64,000 nucleotides of DNA from positions 1 through 64,000 of the forward strand of contig CDMY01000363.1 of assembly GCA_001179505.1 (NCBI GenBank), written 5' to 3'. This document shows, in pieces, positions 47,568-57,100 of this stretch. Within the stretch, counting starts at the first letter, position 1; every line of letters starts with the position of its first letter. A model generated the notes under the pieces. That model had not been told where the DNA came from. It made no database searches and worked only from the letters and a program-made list of their open reading frames with translations. This DNA is from Vitrella brassicaformis (taxonomy: Eukaryota; Sar; Vitrellaceae). The position numbers and the translations under genes were made by a program.

Positions 47568-49390
47568 TCATCCACCGCCCCTCGCAACAGCATAGCTATT
47601 GAAGACACGCTCGTCATCATTGGCACCGTGCGGCCGTGGGATTGTCACATGGATGCCATAGTCGGATGCCTCGGCCCTCACCGCCCTGTACAGCATCTCA
47701 CAGATGCCCACACGACGGCCGTCCACAGCGAAGCACCACAGCGGGGCGATGCCGCCCTGACCGCCCACCACACGACCGTTGCCATGCAAAGGGCCCTGCT
47801 GCTGCGCCGCCGCCGGCTGGCAGATGACCCGATTGCCCTCCCTCACGTATTGCTGGACGGCGTTGTTGATTCGGTCACCGATGGGCCGGTCACCGATTGG
47901 GATGCGGGGGGGCGGGTCGGGGGCCAGGTGGCCGATGAGTGTCACCACCTCGGTCGCCCATATGCCTCAAGGAGCCCGGTGGGCAGGTCATCGTGGAAGT
48001 CAGCAGCCGACACAGATGCTCCATGCTCCAGCAGCCCGATTAGCGTCTCGACATGACGTGGCCCTAGGTCTGCCGCCGCCGACAGCACTGTGTTGCAGCC
48101 CCATAGCGATATAGACGCTCCGGGGTGGCAGATCTGGCGCCCTCGACGGCAGACGCACGGTGTCGGGGTCCTTGTCGAGGGCCCTTGAGTGGCAGGGCGT
48201 GCTGGAGGGGTCGCCGGCCACTGCTGTCTAGTGCGTTGACGACGTCTTCGCCCAGCGTGTCGACGATGTAATCAATGAGCCGCTCCTGGCAGCTGGCGTC
48301 GGCCAGTGGGTGACGGCAGAACCGGTGGATGGGCTGCATGGCTCCCTCCTCGTCCCTCTCGGCTTCCTCCACCAGCACCGACTCGTCACGCTGCCCAAGC
48401 ATCTTGACTGCCCTCAGCACCTTAGCAGGCTCCTTGATGTGATGGAACCGCATCTCAGCCAGCAGCTCCATCCCTGCCACCGATGCTCCCCTTGCGAGCA
48501 AGAGATCGATTAACTCCCACCTACCATTCCTCACGGCCAAGCAGAGGGGGCCACGTACGCTGCCGCTCCGGGGCTCCATGGGCGCCGCCGCATCCAGGAG
48601 CGCGCGCATCACACCAGCGGCCTCAGGCCCGTCCAGAAACCCGGCAGCAAGCTCAGGGACAGTCGAGGCGTAGGGCCTGATGATAATGTGCTTGACGTCG
48701 GCGCCTTGTTGTAGAGGTCGCGTGCCGCCGCCTCGCTGGTGGCCTCACACACAATGCCGGCGACTAGCTGCTTGGTCGGCTGGTTCGCGCCATTGAAATC
48801 CAGCTGCATGGACCACCACCGAGGAACGAGTGAGCATATCTCCACTCGGTCGGAGAATGTGAGGGTCGCATTCGGCACGGAAGTGTAGGGTGCCGGGAGA
48901 GGATGGGACACAGCTCAAATGGGGGACGCACCCTGAATGACCGGACCACGTAACACCAGATGAACCAACCGACCACATTACTACGTGTTGGTGTCCTTCC
49001 TTTCACCTGTGTGGGGTCGTACTTAGACGTCATCACCGACACCCACTTGGCCGTGCGGGGGCTCCCGAATTTGTCGTTGGCAACGACCAGCTACTCTGCC
49101 ATGGCGCTGCTGGTGGCGTCGCTTGACAAGTCCGTCTGCGCCGATGATGGCGTAGCCGTACGTGCAGTCCACATGAGTACCCCTGTGTGAAGGGAGGACC
49201 ATATGCAGAGACCATCTCCTCGGGCACATGGCCGATGGCGGGTTCATACGGGTAGCCCGTGAGCCAAGCACCAAAGCAACTGATGGACGGATAGATGGAG
49301 GCACCACACAGCGCGATAGATAGAAGCAGGGTAGATCTTGCCCTTTGGTTGCCGTCCTCACTCCATGCACACATACTTACTGTGCCTGAT
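47568..49390 (-). pseudogene. Family T, copy 1: ankyrin-repeat gene, decayed
   Basis: It is homologous to 52051-53134. Retained words are RPLCLAVRNGRWELIDLLLA, MLGQRDESVLVEEAERDEEG, CRHPLADASCQERLIDYIVD and LGEDVVNALDSSGRRPLQHA, then in another frame ADLGPRHVETLIGLLEHGAS. These are ankyrin-like helices. Upstream (49060-49180, minus) fragments CTYGYAIIGADGLVKRRHQQ and FGSPRTAKWVSVMTSKYDPT resemble parts of the starch-binding-like gene at 53217-53793. Sense passes through at least three frames, so this is a pseudogene or badly damaged sequence. It is convergent with family-S copy 2. Confidence 0.65.
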
Positions 49391-49598
49391 TCCAGAAGCT
49401 GCCACGGTGAACAGGACCAGCACAGGCTCCCGGTCCTTCCGCCACATAATGCTCGACAACAAAGCCGCGTGCTGTGTGCTGCTGCTCGTAGCCTCGACTG
49501 AATGCAATGACTGAATGCCAAGAGAGAAACAGCAGTACTTTGCGACTGCATGTGTGTTGGGGCATCCCTGAAACCGTTGAGAGAGAGGCTCGCAAGGG

Positions 49599-51461
49599 AT
49601 GGCGAGTCATAGAGCGCTGGTGCACGTGCACAGCGTGCGCACGGGAGCGGAGAGCCTGCCCATCACTCTCGGCGGCGGCCTGGCGCCCGAAGAGGGCCAT
49701 TTCTTCGGCCACGGCATGTTCCACCGGCCTCTCCAGCCAGAGGTCAACCACGTCGAGTGCAAGGCGCAGGACCTCCCCCTCTCTGTCGAGGCCGTCCTCG
49801 GCCCGACCAGCAGCAGCCACCCCACAAGCCGGAAGCGAGCCGTCCTGTGGTGTCACTATGCACACCACCCTGAAGCCTTGGAGAGGATCTCCAAGTGCTG
49901 TCAGGAGGACGGCTTTGCGCTGTCCAAGATCGAGCTGGACACGCACCACACCGGCAATGGCGACAAGGCCAGCCTACGGCTCGAGGTGGAGCCCTTCCCC
50001 CAGCCCGACACAGACGACCCTCCCCCTGGCCCTCCCTCTCCCCCTCACCCTACCGGCCCCTACCCCCTCCTCCCCCCTCAGCCTGTCGCACCAGCCCGCG
50101 ACAAGTGCATCGCGAGGGACGGCTGGGGACAAGACGACGTGCATCGGCTGCTGATGCTCCGGGAGCGACTCAAGGAGGTCATCCGCGTGCCGAGCGTGAG
50201 TGAGGGATGCATGGGAGAGACAAGGCCGAGAGGGGGAAGGGGGCAGAAGTGGATGGACAGACATTTGTTTCTGTCTGGTTGTGTCTTTCTCTTTATTTGC
50301 CATTCAGGATGACGAGATCATCGCCCAGTCGCGATGGATGAGCCTGAGCAAGCTCTTGGACGCCCCCGACTGCATCGGCACCATGCGGAGCTTCGAGCTC
50401 CACCTGCAAGAGCCCACCCACGACAGGTCTGCGGGCGACATCCCGTGGGTGGCGCAGGTCATGGAGCTGCTGCGGAGCTATGGGGTGGGGGTCAAGAGTC
50501 TGCGGCTGCTGCCAAGGAAGAGCGGCTTCGTGAGCGGATACCTGTACCTGAAGCCGACTCGACTGGTCCGTGCACTGCTGCTGGGCAGGTGAGTGGATGG
50601 GCACACTGGCGGGCGGGGAAGTTGCATAGAATACGCGTGTCTGTTTGGGTGTTGGTGATGGCTGGTTGTCAGTGAGTCCAAGTTCCGGGAGTACGTCTCG
50701 GACATGGTCGCTGAGATGCTGCGCATCGAAGGCTGCCGACCCGACGGCATCGCAGAGCCCACAGGCAACGGGTACACGCAGACAGACATGCACACTTTCC
50801 CTCTCACACATCTTCCCTTTCTCCATCTGCCATTGTCAGCACACTGTCGCCCATCGTCGAGATCCCCCCAGCCATCACACCCGCCCCCGCCCCTGTCCAT
50901 AATGCGCCACCTGAGGCGCCACCTGCGACGTCAGAGGGCCAGCAGCGGCCGATGGACGGCAGGTGGGTGAGGGCGCCCGAGGAGCCGCAACGGCAGCAGG
51001 ACAGGGCCGAGGGCGACGACCACGGGGAGGGCGCGGCGGCGACATGGACAGCAGATGGCACTGAGGGGCAGGAGTCCTCTCCATCTGCCTCGGGCTCTTC
51101 GCCCGACAAGCCGACGTTGAGTTCGCTCGACTCGGCGCTGACTGTGTCCACCACGACGACGACGACGCGCCACACCACCGTGTCGCCGCGGCACTCGTCC
51201 GACACGGGCAGGAGCAGCGACGCCAGCTTCCGTGTGGGCCAGGGCACCAAGGTGGACGTCTACATGCACACCGACACGATGGAGAACATCGAGCTGTGCT
51301 GCCACAAGACACGGGAGGACATCGGCGCCTTCATGGAGCAGTCCGACACCGGCAAGTTCATCACCATGATGGGCAATGCCGTCGGAGGCTGGGGCAGGAG
51401 CGTGTGGGGCCTCGCACAGAGGGTGGGCCAGTGGGAGGGATTGGACTGGCAGTGGGGATGA
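49599..51461 (+). CDS. Family S, copy 3, intact: unknown protein of about 532 residues
   Basis: I do not recognise this family. Exons 49599-50195, 50308-50588, 50673-50771 and 50840-51461 join in phases 0, 2 and 2 with no break. The N-terminal domain contains EEGHFFGHGMFHRPLQPEVN, RKRAVLWCHYAHHPEALERI and KCCQEDGFALSKIELDTHHT. After a Pro-rich linker come DKCIARDGWGQDDVHRLLML, EIIAQSRWMSLSKLLDAPDC, IPWVAQVMELLRSYGVGVKS and KFREYVSDMVAEMLRIEGCR. The last exon is Ser/Thr-rich, then VDVYMHTDTMENIELCCHKT and a Trp-rich end (GGWGRSVWGLAQRVGQWEGL). Residues conserved in all three copies lie in the middle block, so that is probably the functional core. No signal peptide or membrane helix is seen. 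It is convergent with family T copy 2. Confidence 0.8.
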
Positions 51462-52050
51462 GCCAGTGCGACTCTTGAGTGAGCCAGCCATTGGGGCGGG
51501 CGCCTCTCTCTGGCTGGCAGGGCAGTTTTGTTTTTGGGGCGTGGGAGCCATTTGTGTTTTTCTGTGGGGGGAGTGGGGGCGTAAGGGGAAGTGTGAGGGG
51601 GGAAGGAGTCGTTGTCGTTGCTGATGGGTCAGGGGTGTTTGAAAGCGACAGTGGGTCATGGCGCGTTGGATCTGAGTGGTTCGGCCACGCATGCACGCAG
51701 GCCCGCATGTACCTGTGTTGTATAGGCCAGAGAAGGACTGCAGAGGGTGGGTGCTTCGAGTGAGTATGTGAGTGGGTGGGTGGGGTCAGGTCAGACAGCT
51801 TGACGGCATTGAGTCGAACAATCGTATGCGTGTCGTTTCGAGTTCAATACGGTTCCTCACGGGCATGGAATGAGCACATGGCGTCTCTGTACAGGCGACG
51901 ACATCCATGCACATGAACCACACACGTGACACGCATCAACGTCATGGAGGTCCACTGGTCTCTGTCATCTTGCGATATGTACACATGAATCGAAGAAACC
52001 TCTCACGCATGCGGCACGAGCGATAGGGCGACAGACATCTGCCCTCAAAG
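51462..52050. other. Convergent intergenic region
   Basis: This is G-rich 3' flank of family S (51480-51620) followed by unremarkable sequence. I see no gene. Confidence 0.6.
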
Positions 52051-53134
52051 TCAGATGTGAGAGTATATGCAATCACACGCGTCGTAGCCGATCTCCATGT
52101 CGCTCAAGCTGTACTGGTCATCCCATCCCAACACATCCAGCGCATCCAGGCCGGCCCTCGACACTGACGCTCCCTTCTCCAGCAACTTCACCATGTCGGT
52201 CACGTCCACCCCCAACAACTCCTCGTCTCTCCTCTCGGCCCACTCAGCGTCACTCCACCCGCTCTCCACACGCAGCCATGCCACCTCACGGAACAGCGAC
52301 TCCATCACGTGGATGTCGTCTGCCCCACGGTCGAGGAGTTTGTTGATGGTGGCTCGCTTGACATCCCACCCGCCGAAGTCAAACATGAGGGACCGGTAGG
52401 CGTGCTGGAGGGGTCGCCGGCCGTGGTCGTCTGGTGCGTTGACGACGTCTTCGCCCACTGTGTCGATCAAATACTCGATGAGCTGCTCCTGGCAGCTGGT
52501 GTCGGCCAGTGGGAATTGGCAGAAGTGGTGGATGGGCTGCTCTCCGTTGCCGTCCTTCTCCCAGAGGACCGACTCGTCACGATCGCCAAGCATCTTGATG
52601 ACCTCCAGTATCTCATGACCCTCCCCCGCCCCTTCATCCCCGTAGGTCTCCTCGCTGGCCATCCCATGGACCAGGCACTGACCTGTGACGTCGGCGCCGT
52701 ACTGGGGCTGCATCATGAGCTTGACGAGGCTCCAGCTGCCCGTGCCAATCGCCCTCGAGAGTGCGATGCCAGGCTTGTCTGCCTCGGGGGGGTGCGATCG
52801 GCCCCCCTGCATCCAGCAGCTCCCTCACCACTCCCTCAGCGGCCTCTGGGCACAGGTGCTCGACAGCCAGCTCGACAAGGGTCCGTTTGTCGCTGTCTGC
52901 CGTCACGATGGCCTCGGCATCGGCCCCCTGCTCGAGCAGACCTCGTGCAGTGTGACCAGTGATGTCCTCACGCACGATTCTGGTGGCCAGCTGCTTGGTC
53001 AACTGACATGCACCGTCGTAGAATTCGAGTTCGGTCTGCTGATGGTGGGGCCGGCAGACGGTGAAGCTGTCTGGGAGGGGGACGGGGTGGGTGACGGGGG
53101 TGAAGGGGGCAGGCTGCTCGCTGTCGCTCGACAT
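52051..53134 (-). CDS. Family T, copy 2: ankyrin-repeat protein, one frame break
   Basis: It starts at ATG 53134 (MSSDSEQPAPFTPVTHPVPL) and runs through ELEFYDGACQLTKQLATRIV, GHTARGLLEQGADAEAIVTA, KRTLVELAVEHLCPEAAEGV and VRELLDAGGPIAPP. Then at a run of seven G (52786-52792, plus strand) the sense moves to another frame: EADKPGIALSRAIGTGSWSL, PIHHFCQFPLADTSCQEQLI, EYLIDTVGEDVVNAPDDHGR, RPLQHA, INKLLDRGADDIHVMESLFR and DMVKLLEKGASVSRAGLDAL. It ends CIYSHI with a stop at 52051-52053. LLEQGAD, LLDRGAD and LLEKGAS are ankyrin-repeat turns, implying a protein-binding role. One base fewer in the G run would give a single open frame of about 360 residues. Confidence 0.7.
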
Positions 53135-53216
53135 GGAATGGATGAGCTGATAGATGGGCAACGCACACACACACACACACACGCACAGAGAGAGAGAGCC
53201 CCATCCATTGGATCGT

Positions 53217-53793
53217 TCACACTGGCCAATGCTTCAATCTCCTGTCCCGTACCTCCTTATCAATCTCCTCGGTCATTTTCTCCCGCCGCACACGGCTGGA
53301 CATCAGCGCGTAGCGGTCGTCGAATGTGTCGTCGATCAGCAGCGCCCTGCAGTCCACAACCAGTGTGCGCGACCCCTACTCAGCTGCTGTCGCCGAGGGG
53401 CCTGCAACGACGGCACCACAGGCACAGCAGTGAACGCCCTGCCTGCCTGCGTGCCTGCCCTCCTGTGTACCTGATGAGGCAGCTGCTTGTGTCGAGCCCA
53501 TGATAGCGTAGGTGTAGCTGTGCTCGCCCAGCGGGACGGCCACGGTGAGGCTCCACACGGGCTGGCCGGAGCAGGCCATCGTCAGGGTCTTATCGCCAAT
53601 CAACACTACAACTGAATGAACGCATCCACACACGCAAACAACACGCATTCCTTTCCTCTTGTGTCACCTATTCTCCCATCCAGCATTCACCTGCGTCGCC
53701 TTGCTTGAGCGGCGTCTGCTTGGCCACGTTGACATTGAACGTCACGGGTGCGGTGAGCACGTGCTGCGATGACGGCGACTGTGAGGACGCCAT
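53217..53793 (-). CDS. Small protein with starch-binding-like (CBM20-like) beta domain
   Basis: Exons 53793-53691, 53611-53471 and 53375-53217 join in phases 1 and 1, giving about 130 residues. Exon 1 encodes MASSQSPSSQHVLTAPVTFN and VNVAKQTPLKQGDA; exon 2 VVVLIGDKTLTMACSGQPVW and SLTVAVPLGEHSYTYAIMGS. The order of a VTFNV strand, a V-V-L-I-G strand and a W-x-L-T-V-x-V-P-x-G-x-H-x-Y-x-Y pair is the CBM20 pattern, though the family's binding tryptophans are mostly missing. Exon 3 encodes RTLVVDCRALLIDDTFDDRY and a charged helix, ending at TGA 53217-53219. It lies just upstream of the ankyrin gene on the same strand, and the pair could be one gene if splicing joins them. Confidence 0.55.
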
Positions 53794-53962
53794 TGTGCGA
53801 CGGTTAGTACCTGAAGCAGAGCAGACACACATCACCGCCGCGGTGGCTCCTTCATATAGGTGTGACCAAGGCATAACTTACAATGAATTTCTCAATCACC
53901 AAGGAGAAACTCCTCCTCCACAGCAACTCATCCTCCCCTCAGCTCAGCGACTCCTCCTCCAA

Positions 53963-53980
53963 TCTGCGAGCTTGCGAGCT
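53963..53980 (-). promoter_or_regulatory. Candidate promoter motif AGCTCGCAGA, with a second AGCTCGCA
   Basis: On the minus strand 53980-53963 reads AGCTCGCA then AGCTCGCAGA in tandem, in the 382-bp head-to-head gap between the starch-binding-like gene and the RNF213-like gene. Confidence 0.45.
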
Positions 53981-54175
53981 TAGTTTTCCTCCATGAGTAG
54001 GAATATCCCTGAGTAGGTTCTTCTCTGCTGTTCTGTCCCAGTAACGTGTCCAGCGCTCTTGCGAAGGCATGTGTCATTGAATTGCATTTGAGGTTCTGCG
54101 TGGAGATCTGCGAGTGGAGATATCTGTTGGTGGAGATCTGCAAGTGTGAGTCACGGAGCCACTCACGACGCCACT

Positions 54176-57100
54176 ATGGTGGAGGGCAGGAGGAAGAAGC
54201 CCAAATCATGGGCTCGGGTAGTTGATGGCGAGTCGTCTGGTGATGAATTTGATGACGCTGGTGATGACACACCTGTGCCGGCTGCTGCGGCAGGAGCACC
54301 GCTGGGACGTGACGGCACGGCCCAGCTATCGAAGACTGATGAGTCGGGTGTTCACACCTTCTGGGCCGTCTTCCCAGCAACATGCATCTCAGAGGAATGT
54401 AAGCGAACGCACCAAGACACACACTGCAGATGCCTGTGTGCATCTGTGTGGATGAATGTCTGTATACAGGCAGAGTTTATCTGCATTCTGACGCGTTTGG
54501 GTGGCAGCTCTCTGCGGCCAACAAGATGGAGCGGGTGCAGGGCGTCAAGCCGGATCACATCTTCTTCTACCTCAAGTGCCGCATCGAGCAGCCTCACATC
54601 AACTGCAAGCTCGCAGTCGCCGTGCCCCCGCGCCACGAGCTCATCTACGAGAAGGGTGACGCATCCACCTGGTCGCCAACCCACGACCGATGGATCGATT
54701 TCAGTTACCTGCAGAACAAGTACGGCATCGTGGCATCTCGCCAGCACGTCCTGTACGTCAAGGATCATTTGGTGCAAGGCTTCTGGCAGACGCCCATGAA
54801 GATGATCCGGGACTTTTTCACACCAGGAGCTCGTGATCCGCAGGTCCACCTGCTGCCCCGGGGCTCATGGGCTTGGCGCAACACTTCGTCGCTCGTCTAC
54901 CTTATGCCACCCATGCTCAAGAAGCTCGCCAGGGAGGGCCGGGTTGACATCCTTGAATGGAAGGCGCTGATCCAGGCAGCAAGTGTGGCGATGCAAACTG
55001 CGCGGATCAAGTATATCGACTCCGAGTACCTCACGATCATCAGGGAGGTCCTGCAGCTTGGCACGAGCGTCCACCCCATGTTCGCATTCGATCCCGACTG
55101 CATCGATTCTCGGCGTCCCCTGGCTGTTTCGGCTGCTTCTGAGCTGATTGCTGGACTGCGCCGGTCCTTCCATCTTATCCCACACCTGGCCGCGAGCCGA
55201 GACGCTCGTCAGGTGAGAGGGCACAGATGAGGGAACGCAATGAGAGGGCGTTTAGAGGGGGTATCACTGTGGCGCTGTCTGTTGCGTTCCTTCAGATTGC
55301 GGCTGAGTGGATGGACAAGTTTCTTCAGCTCCTCAAGCCCTCTCACCACGCTCTCCGCAATTCGAAGGACGAAAGCGAGTTGATGGGCTACATCCTGGTG
55401 TCGTTGTTCCGCGCGCAGCTCGTGGGCGAGTCCGTCAGCCACACGCAGCTCCTGGGGCAGTGCCAAGACGTCGATGTCATGCGGTACGTGTTGAAAGAGC
55501 TGATCGAGCTGTGCTTCACCGACGGCCGGCTGGATGTGGAGAAGGCGACGACCATCCTCCTGCTGGTGCCCATGCGGGAGTGCCTGAAGGATGCCATCGA
55601 TCTCGTGTTGGACAGCCCGTTCCGGAACGCCTCCCTCGTGTGCAAGGGCCTGGTCCACAGACTGCGGGCGTATCCGACACACGCGTCACATGAAGAAGGT
55701 AGGGCTGGGAAGGCGGATAGAGTAATCATGATGGATACGAGCTGATTGTGTGATATCTGTTGTAGGAAGCAAGTTGCTGCATTTTCTACGAATCGTTCTT
55801 GATGCCGTCCACCAGCACGTAGCCTTCTTCTTCGAGGATCCAACGTGTGTGGTCTCGGTCATCGACCTGCTGGAGGAGATCATGAAAGCCCCAGCATTCG
55901 CAGTACGAGAAGCAGCGGGGAGCTCGCCGGATGGGCTAAACGCCTCGTGTGGCTGTGCTGTGTCCCTCAGGTTGAGATGGCGCTGAAGCACAAGCGCAGC
56001 GATCTCATCATCAGCAAGTTTGCCGCCATATTCGCCCTGCCGGAGGCTCACCGGGCGAGCGAGCTGCCCAAGATGGGTCCTGTGCTCCAGTTGCTGCGAC
56101 AACGCATCCGCCGCTACCTCGACAGCGTCCAAGCAGACCGCCAGGTCAACAGGCAAATACCTACATGCTCAATCACATGTCGGCCTCGTATTGATTCGGC
56201 TGTCCTGCTCACTGCATCTGCATGTGCAGAAAGCTGCTTTCGAGATCTATCGTGATGTCTTGGCGGCCTTGTCAAACCTGTGGGACGAGCAGTCGAGTGA
56301 CAGCGTCCTTAGCCAGCTGGTAGCTGAGGTCGTCAACAATCTTCCGAAAAGCTTCTTCGTGAACAGCAACATCATGGAGACTCCGCTGGTGCAGCTGCTG
56401 CCCCAGCTGCCACAAAACCTACAGCAGGTCCGCTGCAGAAAGACGTGCAGAAGAGAATGGCAAAGGTCACTTGTGTGGGTTTGCAGATCCTGAACAAGCA
56501 GGCATTGGAGGTCTTCGGTGCAGCAGCAATCGATGAGTCGAGTCAGCTGCAGTTCTTTGAGAAGATCCACAAGACGCTAAAGCGCATGGATGTGTCGCGC
56601 TACCAGCCCGCCCAGCTGCAGTATCTTGTGGACTGCACCACGGCCCTCCTCAGGCAGCTGGAGGAGTCCACCAAGCTGCCCCCAAGCACAGCTCAGTCCA
56701 GCGTGCCCCTCGAAGTGGTGCGGATGGTCGACAAGGCGGCTCTTTACCGATTCTTATCCCGATTCGAGGCTGATGTTGTGGCGTCCAATCTGACCGCAGC
56801 CATCCCACAGCTCAGGACAATCGTCACTTCCCTCCAGCGATCATTCCTGGCTCCTTATCGCGATCTCCTCCATCAGCTGGGCAACGGAGATGTCTACAAG
56901 GCAACTCTCGACTTCATCTACAGGCACCAGGAGGCCTTTGCTGCAATTGCCGGCCAAGACAGTGAGAGGGAGGCGATTGTCAAGGCCATCGATGATCTCA
57001 TGCGAAAGAAGCGGGCCATCGAGGACAAGGAGGGGACGTGTGAGGCCTTCCTCACTCAGTGCTGTACCGATGACGGCCCCCTGGGTGTCTACCGGGAGAG

